Counted from the stretch's first letter, positions 17,011 through 25,324 are shown. The stretch: 64,000 nucleotides of DNA from Microtetraspora glauca (GCA_000721275.1 JOFO01000019.1:48555-112554), one strand, 5' to 3'. Made by a program: numbers and translations. The notes: generated by a model from the sequence alone, not told the origin.

Positions 17011-18265
17011 CGGGGGCCGTGGTGGGCCCGGTCTTCTCCGGCTCCGGCTCCGGCTCGCGCAGCGCCGTGCGCAGCCGCAGGGCGTACAGGACGGCGGCGA
17101 GCGCGCCGATCGCGAAGGTCCCCGCCCACAGCACGTCCGGGCCGGGCCCGTCGACGACCGCGCCGGCCACGATCGGCGCGACGAAACCGGCGACCGCCCA
17201 CGACATGCCCATCACGCCCTGGTAGCGCCCGCGCGCGTGCTCCGGGGCGAGCCGCGCGGTGGCGGCGGCGTTCGTCGGCACGTGGATCATCTCGCCGACC
17301 GTCCACACCACGACGGTCGCGGCGAAGGCGACGGCCGAACCGGCCAGCGCGGTGGCACCGGTGCCGACGGCGAACAGCAGCGAGGACAGGACCAGCAGGA
17401 CCACCGGCGAGCGCCGCTCGGTCAGCTTGTTGACCAGCAGCTGGAAACCGACGATCACGATGCCGTTGACGGCGATCACCATGCCGTACGAGGACGGCGG
17501 CAGGCCCTGGTCGGCCATGGTCAGCGACAGGCCGATCCACGGCGCGGTGAAGACCAGGCAGACCAGCAGGTTGAGCAGCACGAGGGTCCGGAACGGCGCG
17601 TCACGCAGCACGTCCAGCATCGACACCCGCTCCGCGCTCCGCTTCTCGCCGGCCTTCTCGGGCGCCTTCTCCGGCCGGGTCTCCGGCAGCCGCAGGAAGA
17701 CGATCACCGCGCACAGCGTGGTGGCGACGGCGTCGACGACGAAGAGGGTCCGGTAGCCGAGGAAGGCGGCGGCGCCGCCCGCGATCGAGGCGACCGCGAA
17801 GCCCAGGTTGAGCGCCCAGTAGTTGAGGGCGTAGGCGCGGCGCACCTCGCCGGCCGGGACCATGTCGGCGATCGTCGCGTTGATGGACGGCCGGACCGCC
17901 TGCATGGCGACGCCCATCAGCAGCACGATGACGGCGACGCCCCAGGCGCTGGTGACGAAGGCGAGCGCGCCGGCGCACGCGGCGGCGGCCAGGTGCATCG
18001 TCACCATCGTGGGGCGGCGGCCCCAGTGGTCGGTCAGCGCGCCGCCCAGCGGGGAACCGGCGACGCCGCCGAGACCGTGCAGGGCGACGACCAGACCGGC
18101 GAACCAGGCGGAGTGCCCGAGCTCGGACGTCAGGTAGAGCGCGAGGAACGTGAGGACGAAGGCACCGGTCCGGTTCACCAGCGTCGACAGCCACAGCCAC
18201 CAGAAGCCCTGCGGAAGACCGGAGACGGTGGCGCGCGCCGATCGTCTGAGCGAGTCGATGGACAT
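16961..18265 (-). CDS. MFS transporter, 12 helices
   Basis: Major facilitator protein of 434 residues with the loop 2-3 signature GGALTDHWGRRPT and a long charged central loop (ETRPEKAPEKAGEKRSAERV) between the two six-helix halves. The ATG at 18265 (MSIDSLRRSARATVSGLP) follows AGGGGGCG; an upstream GTG-type start adds 19 residues without similarity. The C-terminal tail is Pro/Glu-rich and is encoded partly in the 50 bases shared with the opposite YbjN gene. The substrate is unknown. Confidence 0.88.
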   Translation of the reverse strand: MSIDSLRRSARATVSGLPQGFWWLWLSTLVNRTGAFVLTFLALYLTSELGHSAWFAGLVVALHGLGGVAGSPLGGALTDHWGRRPTMVTMHLAAAACAGALAFVTSAWGVAVIVLLMGVAMQAVRPSINATIADMVPAGEVRRAYALNYWALNLGFAVASIAGGAAAFLGYRTLFVVDAVATTLCAVIVFLRLPETRPEKAPEKAGEKRSAERVSMLDVLRDAPFRTLVLLNLLVCLVFTAPWIGLSLTMADQGLPPSSYGMVIAVNGIVIVGFQLLVNKLTERRSPVVLLVLSSLLFAVGTGATALAGSAVAFAATVVVWTVGEMIHVPTNAAATARLAPEHARGRYQGVMGMSWAVAGFVAPIVAGAVVDGPGPDVLWAGTFAIGALAAVLYALRLRTALREPEPEPEKTGPTTAPATAAASAPEPSPASGS

Positions 18266-18390
18266 GTGTGGGCGCCCCCTGCGTGCGGTAAGTCCCTCTG
18301 AAGCCTCTCGAAACTTACGCATCTCGGCTGGCGGACGCCAGCGAATTGACGGCGCGCGTCAATCGTCGGCGGTCCATTAGGCTCGTACGC

Positions 18391-19152
18391 ATGGCCGACG
18401 CACCGTACAAGCTGATCCTCCTCCGCCACGGCGAGAGCGAGTGGAACGAGAAGAATCTGTTCACCGGATGGGTGGACGTGAACCTCACCGCGAAGGGCGA
18501 GAAGGAGGCGACGCGCGGCGGCGAGCTGCTCAAGGACGCCGGCCTGCTCCCGGACGTGGTCCACACCTCCCTCCAGAAGCGCGCCATCCGCACCGCCCAG
18601 CTCGCGCTGGAGTCCGCGGACCGCCACTGGATCCCGGTCCACCGCTCCTGGCGCCTGAACGAGCGTCACTACGGCGCCCTCCAGGGCAAGGACAAGGCCC
18701 AGACCCTCGCCGAGTTCGGCGAGGAGCAGTTCATGCTCTGGCGCCGCTCGTACGACACCCCGCCGCCGGTCCTCTCCGACGACAGCGAGTACTCCCAGGC
18801 CGGCGACGCCCGCTACGCGACCATCCCGCCGGAGCTGCGCCCCCGCACCGAGTGCCTCAAGGACGTCGTCCAGCGCATGCTCCCGTACTGGTACGACGGC
18901 ATCGTCCCGGACCTCCTCGCCGGCCGCACGGTCCTGGTCGCCGCCCACGGCAACAGCCTCCGCGCCCTGGTGAAGCACCTCGACGGCATCTCCGACGCCG
19001 ACATCGCGGGCCTCAACATCCCCACCGGCATCCCCCTCGCCTACGAACTGGACGCCGACTTCAAGCCCGTCAACCCCGGCGGCACTTACCTCGACCCGGA
19101 AGCGGCAGCCGCCGCCATCGAGGCCGTCAAGAACCAGGGCAAGAAGAAGTAA
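18391..19152 (+). CDS. gpmA: 2,3-bisphosphoglycerate-dependent phosphoglycerate mutase
   Basis: Glycolytic enzyme interconverting 3- and 2-phosphoglycerate. At 253 residues it is full length. The phospho-His motif is [18 protein letters not shown] near residues 8-25; the second catalytic block is [17 protein letters not shown], and the C-terminal [15 protein letters not shown] carries the second His. TAGGCT stands seven bases before the ATG, so it is probably leaderless. A strong hairpin terminator follows 13 bases after the stop. Confidence 0.96.
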   Translation: MADAPYKLILLRHGESEWNEKNLFTGWVDVNLTAKGEKEATRGGELLKDAGLLPDVVHTSLQKRAIRTAQLALESADRHWIPVHRSWRLNERHYGALQGKDKAQTLAEFGEEQFMLWRRSYDTPPPVLSDDSEYSQAGDARYATIPPELRPRTECLKDVVQRMLPYWYDGIVPDLLAGRTVLVAAHGNSLRALVKHLDGISDADIAGLNIPTGIPLAYELDADFKPVNPGGTYLDPEAAAAAIEAVKNQGKKK

Positions 19153-19164
19153 GAACAGTGATCA

Positions 19165-19201
19165 TGCCCCTGACCTGCGCACACGGCGCAGATCAGGGGC
19201 A
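19165..19201 (+). terminator. Rho-independent terminator of gpmA
   Basis: A 16-bp stem with one mismatch (TGCCCCTGACCTGCGC at 19165-19180 pairing with 19186-19201), a five-base loop and a following TTTT run. Confidence 0.85.
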
Positions 19202-19306
19202 TTTTCGCGCCGTGGGGCCACGCTGGTGTCCCTCTGCACGCCCCCCTGACCGGCACAGGCTTCCGGGTGCCGTGAGCCCCCCTGCCTTTCTCCCTAGGGT
19301 GACCCC

Positions 19307-20065
19307 ATGACACTGTCCCCCGGGCCTTCGCCTCACGCAGTCTCGCCCTCCTCCACGGAGCCGCTTCCGTCCGTCGACTGGATCGACCATGTCGACACGG
19401 ACCCGAACCGTGCCCTGGAGATGCTGGTTCTGGGGTGGTACCCGGCCGAGGAGGTCGAGCCGAACCCCGAAGCGCTCACGGATGAGGAGCTGGCCGGTCT
19501 GCCGTCCTCGCTCGCGGCCTTCCACCGTCTCGCCCGCCTGCGCCCCGCCCTTCACCGCTTCAGCAACCCCATGCTTGAGCGGCCGCGGCGAGTCGAGAGA
19601 CCGTGGGGCGGTCTGCTGGTCTTCGCCGTCGAGAACCAGGGATGCGCGGACTGGTCCATCCCGTGGCCGCCGCAGGGCGGCCCGGCAGACGCCGACCCCG
19701 CTGTCTGGCGCACAGAGGACCCCTACGCCGAGGAAGACCCGGAGATGATCCCCGAAGGGGAACCCCTCAGCCGCTTCCTCCTCCAGTTCACCCTCCACGA
19801 AGCCAGCGGCATCGCGCCCTTCAGGGCCTGGACCCATGAAATGCCCGTCGAACGCATGGAGCCGTTGCGGGAGTTCCTGCGCCCGGTCCCCCTCAGCCCG
19901 TTCCTCCCGGACTGCAGGGGCGACCTGTTCTTCGCGGCCCCTGGCCTGCTGGTGAGCATGAGCGCCGGTGAGACCGTGGCGGACCTCGCGTTCGCCGCAC
20001 GCGACCGCGAAGTCCTCGCCTCCCTGCGGGCGTACGACTTCCCCTGGAGCCGCTTCGACGAGTGA
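19307..20065 (+). CDS. Unrecognised 252-residue protein
   Basis: I do not recognise a family with confidence. The protein is acidic and soluble with no signal peptide or membrane segment. The stretch GGLLVFAVENQGCADWSIPW recalls SMI1/KNR4 (SUKH) immunity-type proteins, which often read 'ENQG' in the same place; this is only a resemblance. TAGGGT lies six bases before the ATG, a typical leaderless start here, and gpmA's terminator isolates it. Codon use is slightly less GC-rich in places than in its neighbours, so it may be an acquired gene. Confidence 0.6.
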   Translation: MTLSPGPSPHAVSPSSTEPLPSVDWIDHVDTDPNRALEMLVLGWYPAEEVEPNPEALTDEELAGLPSSLAAFHRLARLRPALHRFSNPMLERPRRVERPWGGLLVFAVENQGCADWSIPWPPQGGPADADPAVWRTEDPYAEEDPEMIPEGEPLSRFLLQFTLHEASGIAPFRAWTHEMPVERMEPLREFLRPVPLSPFLPDCRGDLFFAAPGLLVSMSAGETVADLAFAARDREVLASLRAYDFPWSRFDE

Positions 20066-20105
20066 CCCCGCCCCGGCCTCGATGGCCGCCGCGCCTGAGG
20101 GGCCG

Positions 20106-20639
20106 TCAGTGTTCCTCGCGGCCGCCTGCCGCCTCGTCGCAGGCGGTGTCGCGGAAGTGGTCGAGGGTCGTCGTGCGGATCTCGTCGTCCAGGGTGTAGC
20201 GGACCTGGTCGGGCTTGAGGCGGGTCAGGTCCTCCGGGGTGAAGCGGACGGGGGAGGCCGTCCACGAGCCGTCGTCGGTCCAGCCGGCCAGGCGGTAGCT
20301 GCGGCCCTTCTCCAGGCGGGCCGTCTCCGTCTCCGGGGTCCACTCCTCGGTCGCCGGGGTGCTCGCCGTCTGCATGAGCGGCCAGGTGGTGAAGCCGGTG
20401 ACGGGGCCGTCGTGGCGCCAGTCGCCGGTGACCTCGCGGGAGCCCTCGGGCGCGTCGTCGGGGTGCAGCATGGCGCCGTCGACGTGGTCGTGGCACATCA
20501 GGATCACGCCGAGCGGGGTGCCGTCCTCCGCCACGGTCACGCCCGTGAGGCCGGCCGGTGCCGACGAGCAGCCCGTGAGCAGCAGTGCGGCGGCTCCGGC
20601 CGCCGCCGCTGTCAGGAGGGTCGCTCGCGCGGTGGGCAT
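20106..20639 (-). CDS. Putative lipoprotein, 177 residues
   Basis: Secreted lipoprotein of unknown role. The signal sequence (residues 1-22) ends in the lipobox LLTGC, so Cys23 would be lipidated after cleavage. The mature part is hydrophilic, with no recognised domain; it has one further Cys near the C terminus and an MCHDHVDG stretch that could bind metal. It is convergent with the 252-residue gene and divergent from the GNAT gene. Confidence 0.75.
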   Translation of the reverse strand: MPTARATLLTAAAAGAAALLLTGCSSAPAGLTGVTVAEDGTPLGVILMCHDHVDGAMLHPDDAPEGSREVTGDWRHDGPVTGFTTWPLMQTASTPATEEWTPETETARLEKGRSYRLAGWTDDGSWTASPVRFTPEDLTRLKPDQVRYTLDDEIRTTTLDHFRDTACDEAAGGREEH

Positions 20640-20734
20640 GGCGGCAATTCTGTCGGGCGGAGCCGCCGCTGCCCAGGGGGTGACCGACGGTAATCCGAGG
20701 TGAACGGGGGAGCGGAGTCGCTAACGTCCTGTCC

Positions 20735-21208
20735 ATGACACGATCACCGCGCCTGGAGCGGGTCACCCCCGCCACCGTCGACGCCGCCCTCGCCCTCCGC
20801 GTCCACCCCCACCAGGAGAAGAACGTCGCCCCCGTCGCGACGTCCCTCGCCGAGGCGTACGCGTACGGCGAGGGCGCCTGGCCCCGGCTGATCTTCGACG
20901 GCGACCGGCTCGTCGGCTTCCTCATGGCCTTCGTCGACCTCGCCTGGCGCGGCGACGAGGACCCGGCCGACCGCCGCAGCGGCCTGTGGCGGCTGAACAT
21001 CGCCGCCGACGCCCAGGGCGCCGGCTACGGCCGCTTCGCCGTCGAGGCCGTCGCCGGCGAGCTGCGCCGGCGCGGAGCCGACCGCATGTACGTCACCTGG
21101 GAGCCCGGCCCCGACGGCCCCGGCGGCTTCTACCGCCGGCTCGGATTCCGCACCACCGGAGAGGAGAGCGGCGGCCAGACCGTCGGCGTACGCGCACTGG
21201 GGGAGTGA
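20735..21208 (+). CDS. GNAT family N-acetyltransferase
   Basis: A 157-residue acetyltransferase. The acetyl-CoA-binding stretch reads IAADAQGAGYGRFAVEAVAGELRRRGA, close to the Q/R-x-x-G-x-G/A signature, and FYRRLGFRTTG is the usual C-terminal block. The middle resembles SpeG/diamine acetyltransferases (LVGFLMAFVDL). TAACGT lies seven bases upstream of the ATG (leaderless). The substrate is not assigned. Confidence 0.82.
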   Translation: MTRSPRLERVTPATVDAALALRVHPHQEKNVAPVATSLAEAYAYGEGAWPRLIFDGDRLVGFLMAFVDLAWRGDEDPADRRSGLWRLNIAADAQGAGYGRFAVEAVAGELRRRGADRMYVTWEPGPDGPGGFYRRLGFRTTGEESGGQTVGVRALGE

Positions 21209-21264
21209 GCGGCGGGGGAGCGCGTCCGCCGGGGGCGGCGGCGCCGTCTCCCCCGCCTCACGCG

Positions 21265-21417
21265 TCAGCCCGAGCAGCCGCCGCACTGGCACGGGCCGCC
21301 CGACTGGCAGCCGCAGCCGCAGCCGGAGCCGCAGCCGCAGGCCCCGAGGACGGGCAGGTGCGTCCGCTCGCGCGGGGCCTCCGCCGGGGCGTCGGGCGTG
21401 ATGGGGGAATCGGCCAT
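21265..21417 (-). CDS. Small Cys-rich, metallothionein-like peptide (50 residues)
   Basis: A 50-residue protein whose last 25 residues hold eight Cys in CxC and CxxC spacing (CGCGSGCGCGC, then PCQCGGC), interspersed with Gly and Ser. The N-terminal half is an ordinary hydrophilic lead. The ATG at 21417 has an excellent GAGGGAGG ribosome site seven bases away, which strongly supports a real gene. The pattern suggests binding of Zn or Cu clusters, as in bacterial metallothioneins; a thioether peptide precursor is a less likely alternative because no modifying enzyme is adjacent. It lies between a GNAT gene and phoU, read in the phoU direction. Confidence 0.7.
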   Translation of the reverse strand: MADSPITPDAPAEAPRERTHLPVLGACGCGSGCGCGCQSGGPCQCGGCSG

Positions 21418-21552
21418 GGGGTCCCTCCCTCGCGGGACGCGGATCGTCCCTCGTCCCCCATTCCATGCCCACCCGGACCGGCGCATCAACGGCGCACGGA
21501 AGCCCCGTGCGCCCGTGCGCCCCCCGGATGCCCCGGACCGCCCGCGTACCCC

Positions 21553-22233
21553 CTACGCGCCCTCGACCGGGGTGTCCGCCGGCTGGAGCTCGTCCGCGTG
21601 CTCGCCCGTCACCAGGTACACGACCCGCTTCGCCACCGACACCGCGTGGTCCGCGAACCGCTCGTAGTACCGGCCGAGCAGCGTCACGTCCACGGCCGTC
21701 TCGATGCCGTGCTTCCACCGGTCGTCCATCAGGTGCTGGAACAGCGCCCGGTGCAGCAGGTCCATCTCGTCGTCGTCCTGCTCCAGCTGCATCGCCAGGT
21801 CGACGTCCTTGGTGATGATCACCTCGGCCGCCTTCGCCATCAGGCGCTGCGCCAGCTGGCCCATCTGGAGGATGGTCGCGTGCAGGTCGTTCGGGACCGC
21901 GCGGTCCGGGAACCGCAGCCGGGTCAGCTTCGCCACGTGCTGCGCCAGGTCGCCCGAGCGCTCCAGGTCGGCGCTCATCCGCAGCGAGGTGACCACGATC
22001 CGCAGGTCCGTCGCCACCGGCTGCTGGCGCGCGAGCAGCGCTATCGCCCGGGCCTCCAGGTCGTGCTGGAGGTCGTCGACCTTCTGGTCCGCCGCGATCA
22101 CGCTCTCCGCGAGCTTCAGGTCCGCGTCGAGCATCGCCGTCGTGGCGCGCCCGATCGCCGACCCGACCAGGCGGGCCATCTCGACCAGGCCCTCGCCGAT
22201 CGAGTCAAGTTCCTCGTGGTACGCGTCCCGCAT
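21553..22233 (-). CDS. phoU: Phosphate signalling protein PhoU
   Basis: Two-fold repeated three-helix bundle protein that links the phosphate transporter to the PhoR kinase and damps the Pho response. It has 226 residues, with the family motif E-x3-D-x3 repeated in each half (for example EDLAQH-like SGDLAQHVAKLTRL and ERFADHAVSVAKRV). GGAGAAGAGGA precedes the ATG. It is divergent from phoR-phoP with two PHO-box triplets in the 250 bases between; these point in the phoU direction, fitting PhoP activation of phoU known in Streptomyces. Confidence 0.95.
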   Translation of the reverse strand: MRDAYHEELDSIGEGLVEMARLVGSAIGRATTAMLDADLKLAESVIAADQKVDDLQHDLEARAIALLARQQPVATDLRIVVTSLRMSADLERSGDLAQHVAKLTRLRFPDRAVPNDLHATILQMGQLAQRLMAKAAEVIITKDVDLAMQLEQDDDEMDLLHRALFQHLMDDRWKHGIETAVDVTLLGRYYERFADHAVSVAKRVVYLVTGEHADELQPADTPVEGA

Positions 22234-22336
22234 GGGTGTCCTCTTCTCCGGCAGTGCCTTCGCTCGTCATCGGGGGGTGGTCGCTCCGGACCCCCACGCT
22301 CCCACGTTCGGCCCCCTGTGCGTCCGGCTCCATCCC

Positions 22337-22369
22337 CTCGTATGAACCACCCCTTGCCTGAAGGTGAAC
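22337..22369 (-). promoter_or_regulatory. PHO-box triplet 1 (PhoP binding)
   Basis: On the minus strand three consecutive 11-mers read GTTCACCTTCA, GGCAAGGGGTG and GTTCATACGAG. The outer two match the PhoP direct-repeat unit (GTTCAcc); the middle one is degenerate. It lies about 104-136 bases upstream of phoU. Confidence 0.75.
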
Positions 22370-22400
22370 TCTGGGAGACGCGGGCCTCCGCCCCTCCCAG

Positions 22401-22433
22401 GGCAAATGAACCGGTCCCGTCCCCAGGGTGAAC
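22401..22433 (-). promoter_or_regulatory. PHO-box triplet 2 (PhoP binding)
   Basis: Minus-strand 11-mers GTTCACCCTGG, GGACGGGACCG and GTTCATTTGCC repeat the design of the first triplet (good, degenerate, good). It lies about 50-80 bases upstream of phoR and may serve phoR-phoP autoregulation. Confidence 0.75.
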
Positions 22434-22483
22434 TCTGAGCGACGAGTGTTCGAGCAGCCACTCGGACGGCTGGGAGAGTGTCC

Positions 22484-23740
22484 ATGACCACGCATAACCT
22501 GGATGGCATGGACGTGAACGCGGCGGTCGCCGCATTGGCCGCGATCGCCGGCGTGTGCACCGGCGTGATCGCCATGCTGGCGTTCCGCTGGAGCGAGCGC
22601 GACCAGGCGCGACCCACCCGCACCTCCCTGCACACCGACGCCGTGCTGCCGCCCGGCGTCGACACCGTGCTCTCCGTGCTGCGCTCCTCCGCGGTCGTCC
22701 TCGACGAGAGCGACTCCGTGGTGAAGGCCAGCTCGGCGGCGTACGCCCTCGGACTCGTCCGGGGCGGCAAGCTCGCCGTGGAGCCCATGCTCAACATGGC
22801 CCGCGACACCCGCAGGGACGGGGAGATACGCCAGGTCGAGCTGGACCTCCCCCGGCGCGGCGGCGGACGCGGCGAGGCCCTCGCCGTCTCCGCGCGCGTC
22901 GCCCCGCTGGGCTCGCGGCTCGTGCTGCTCCTGGTCGAGGACCTGACGGAGGCCCGCCGTATCGAAGCGGTACGGCGCGACTTCGTCGCGAACGTGAGCC
23001 ACGAGCTGAAGACCCCCGTCGGGGCGCTCTCGCTGCTCTCCGAGGCCGTCATGGACGCCTCGGACGACCCCGAGGCGGTCATGCGCTTCGCGGGCCGGAT
23101 GCAGATCGAGGCGACCCGGCTGACCAACCTGGTCCAGGAGCTCATCGACCTCTCGCGGGTGCAGAACGACGACCCGCTGGAGGACTCCGAGCCGGTGTCC
23201 GTGGACGAGCTGGTCGCCGAGGCGATCGACCGCTCCCGGCACCCGGCCTCCACCAAGCAGATCACCATGGCCTCCGGCGGCGCCGCCGACCTGTACGTCT
23301 GGGGCAGCCGCGGCCAGCTCGCCGCCGCCCTCGGCAACCTCGTCGAGAACGCCGTCAACTACTCGCCGGCCCGGACCCGCGTGGGCATCGCCGCCCGCCG
23401 GGTCGCGGCGCCCGGCGGGGACCTCATCGAGATAGCCGTGACCGACCAGGGCATCGGCATCCCGGAGAAGGACCGCGAGCGGATCTTCGAGCGCTTCTAC
23501 CGCGTCGACCCGGCACGCTCGCGTGCCACCGGCGGTACGGGGCTCGGGCTCGCGATCGTCAAGCACGTGGCCGCCTCGCACGGCGGAGAGGTCACGGTGT
23601 GGAGCACCGAGGGTCAGGGCTCCACCTTCACCCTGCGGCTGCCCGAGGCGGGCTCCGCACGGGACCGCCGGACCGCCGCCTCCTCCCTCACCCCCGATCT
23701 CATGACCGAACCGCTTCCCGCACCGGAGGTCCTTCCGTGA
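22484..23740 (+). CDS. phoR: Phosphate sensor histidine kinase PhoR
   Basis: Membrane kinase that phosphorylates PhoP in phosphate limitation. A single clear membrane segment lies near the N terminus (AAVAALAAIAGVCTGVIAML), then a PAS-like region, the H-box FVANVSHELKTPVGALS, N-box GNLVENAVNYS, and the ATP-lid blocks DQGIGIPEKD and GTGLGLAIVKH. It has 418 residues from ATG 22484, with GGGAGAG five bases upstream; a later ATG (MDVNAAV) is an alternative. The stop overlaps the phoP start (GTGA), so the pair is translationally coupled. Confidence 0.93.
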   Translation: MTTHNLDGMDVNAAVAALAAIAGVCTGVIAMLAFRWSERDQARPTRTSLHTDAVLPPGVDTVLSVLRSSAVVLDESDSVVKASSAAYALGLVRGGKLAVEPMLNMARDTRRDGEIRQVELDLPRRGGGRGEALAVSARVAPLGSRLVLLLVEDLTEARRIEAVRRDFVANVSHELKTPVGALSLLSEAVMDASDDPEAVMRFAGRMQIEATRLTNLVQELIDLSRVQNDDPLEDSEPVSVDELVAEAIDRSRHPASTKQITMASGGAADLYVWGSRGQLAAALGNLVENAVNYSPARTRVGIAARRVAAPGGDLIEIAVTDQGIGIPEKDRERIFERFYRVDPARSRATGGTGLGLAIVKHVAASHGGEVTVWSTEGQGSTFTLRLPEAGSARDRRTAASSLTPDLMTEPLPAPEVLP

Positions 23741-24417
23741 CCCGAGTCCTTGTCGTCGAGGATGAGGAATCCTTCAGCGACGCCCTGTCGTACATGCTCC
23801 GCAAGGAGGGCTTCGAGGTCGCCGTGGCGGCGACCGGGCCCGACGGCCTCGACGAGTTCGAGCGCAACGGAGCGGACCTCGTCCTCCTCGACCTGATGCT
23901 GCCCGGCCTGCCCGGCACGGAGGTCTGCCGGCAGCTGCGGGGCCGCTCCAACGTCCCGGTCATCATGGTGACCGCGAAGGACAGCGAGATCGACAAGGTC
24001 GTCGGGCTGGAGATAGGAGCCGACGACTACGTGACGAAGCCCTTCTCCTCCCGCGAGCTGGTCGCCCGCATCCGCGCGGTGCTGCGCCGGCGCGGCGAGC
24101 CGGAGGAGGTCACCCCGGCGGCCCTGGAGGCCGGCCCGGTCCGCATGGACGTCGACCGGCACGTGGTGACGGTCGCCGGCGCGAAGATCGACCTCCCGCT
24201 GAAGGAGTTCGACCTCCTGGAGATGCTGCTGCGCAACGCGGGCCGCGTGCTCACCCGCATGCAGCTCATCGACCGCGTCTGGGGCGCGGACTACGTGGGC
24301 GACACCAAGACCCTCGACGTCCACGTCAAGCGCCTCCGCGCCAAGATCGAACCCGACCCCGGCGCCCCGCGCTACCTGGTGACGGTCCGCGGCCTGGGCT
24401 ACAAGTTCGAGCCGTAG
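23737..24417 (+). CDS. phoP: Phosphate response regulator PhoP (OmpR family)
   Basis: Transcription factor of the phosphate regulon, which in Streptomyces also represses antibiotic synthesis. It has 226 residues: receiver domain with acidic pair VVEDEES, phospho-Asp in VLLDLMLPG (about 52), Lys in YVTKPFSSREL; then an OmpR-type winged helix (LPLKEFDLLEMLLRNAGRVL ... VHVKRLRAKIEPD). The GTG start overlaps the phoR stop by four bases. The last 65 bases of the coding region plus stop are duplicated 178 bases downstream. Confidence 0.95.
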   Translation: MTRVLVVEDEESFSDALSYMLRKEGFEVAVAATGPDGLDEFERNGADLVLLDLMLPGLPGTEVCRQLRGRSNVPVIMVTAKDSEIDKVVGLEIGADDYVTKPFSSRELVARIRAVLRRRGEPEEVTPAALEAGPVRMDVDRHVVTVAGAKIDLPLKEFDLLEMLLRNAGRVLTRMQLIDRVWGADYVGDTKTLDVHVKRLRAKIEPDPGAPRYLVTVRGLGYKFEP

Positions 24418-24419
24418 GA
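24355..24419. repeat. Direct repeat copy 1: 3' end of phoP
   Basis: 65 bases covering the last codons of phoP, the stop and two more bases. A second copy with a single mismatch lies at 24533-24597. Confidence 0.9.
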
Positions 24420-24532
24420 TCCCCGCCCGCCCCCGAGGCCGGGCGGAGCCCGGCGCAGCGTCCCGAAGCCCGGGAGGCCCCCAGGGGCCGAGCGGCGCGA
24501 GGGGCGCACGCGGGGCAGGGGCTCGAGCCCCG

Positions 24533-24597
24533 GACCCCGGTGCCCCGCGCTACCTGGTGACGGTCCGCGGCCTGGGCTACAAGTTCGAGCCGTAGGA
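24533..24597. repeat. Direct repeat copy 2: orphan duplicate of the phoP 3' end
   Basis: Repeats 24355-24419 with one C/T difference; the last 56 bases are identical. It encodes the phoP C terminus (APRYLVTVRGLGYKFEP and stop) without the rest of the gene. The 113 bases between the copies are GC-rich and full of short dyads such as GAGGCC/GGCCTC-type and GGGCTC/GAGCCC. Confidence 0.9.
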
Positions 24598-24617
24598 AGG
24601 CCTGAGCGTACGCCGCT

Positions 24618-24659
24618 ACGCCGAGAGGGGCGCCCCTGGTGGGGCGCCCCTCTCGGCGT
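24618..24659. terminator. Bidirectional terminator between phoP and lipoprotein gene
   Basis: A perfect 19-bp stem around a TGGT loop (CGCCGAGAGGGGCGCCCC at 24619-24636 pairing with 24641-24658, plus the A-T pair outside). It stands between convergent genes. Confidence 0.88.
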
Positions 24660-24670
24660 GTGCGGGTGAC

Positions 24671-25324
24671 TCAGTGGCCGGCGGTGGGGCTCGCCTCGCC
24701 GTGCCCGCCGGACTCGGCGCCGTGGCTGCCCGACTCGGAGCCGTGGCCGCCGTGCTCGCCCGACTCGGCCGTGGCCTCGGCGGACGGGGTGGCGCCGGGC
24801 GGGAGCGGGACCTCGGACGGGCCGAAGTCCTTGTAGTAGCTCGTCGACGGGACGACGAACGCCTCCAGGGAGACGTCACCGGTCTTGCTGAACGTGAACG
24901 TGACCTTCTGCGCGTCGCCGTTCTTCGCGGCCTCGTGGCCGTTCTCGATCGTGGCGGTGGCGTTGCCCGTGCCGCCGATGACGACGGAGCCGCCGGCCGG
25001 GACGACGACCGGGCCGCTGCCCTTGGCGGACTTGAGGGCGACCGTCGCGTTGCTGCCGGGCAGGCTGATGGACTGCAGCGTCTGCGGGGCACGGCCGTTG
25101 TTGAAGACGGTCGCGGAGACGACGGCCGGGCCCTTGGCGCCGGCGGTCGGCTGGGTGATGACGACCGCGTTCTGGATCTTGACGTCGTCCACGGTGACGG
25201 CGGCGTTGTCCGGACGGATCTGGAGCGTCTGGGCGTCGTTGCCCGCACCGCAGGCGGACAGCGCGGCGATCGAGAACACGATGGCGGTGGCGGCGAGGGC
25301 GCCGCGTCGAAGGCTGCGGCTCAC
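24671..25324 (-). CDS. Putative lipoprotein with His-rich tail
   Basis: Secreted lipoprotein of 217 residues; the signal peptide ends in ALSAC, so Cys25 is the lipid anchor. The mature domain (about 30-165) is all-beta, with blocks like VVSATVFNNGRAPQTLQSI that recall PCuAC/DUF461 copper-chaperone-like folds. The C terminus is a disordered run of Ser-Gly-His-Gly-Glu repeats (SGEHGGHGSESGSHGAESGG) which could bind metal. The GTG start has AGGAG twelve bases upstream. The role is unknown; its neighbour position next to phoRP is common in Streptomyces. Confidence 0.75.
   Translation of the reverse strand: MSRSLRRGALAATAIVFSIAALSACGAGNDAQTLQIRPDNAAVTVDDVKIQNAVVITQPTAGAKGPAVVSATVFNNGRAPQTLQSISLPGSNATVALKSAKGSGPVVVPAGGSVVIGGTGNATATIENGHEAAKNGDAQKVTFTFSKTGDVSLEAFVVPSTSYYKDFGPSEVPLPPGATPSAEATAESGEHGGHGSESGSHGAESGGHGEASPTAGH

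Noticed and set aside
21265..21417. Cys-rich peptide as a lanthipeptide or thiopeptide precursor
   Set aside because: No LanM, LanC, cyclodehydratase or radical SAM gene is nearby, and the regular CxC spacing fits metal binding better.
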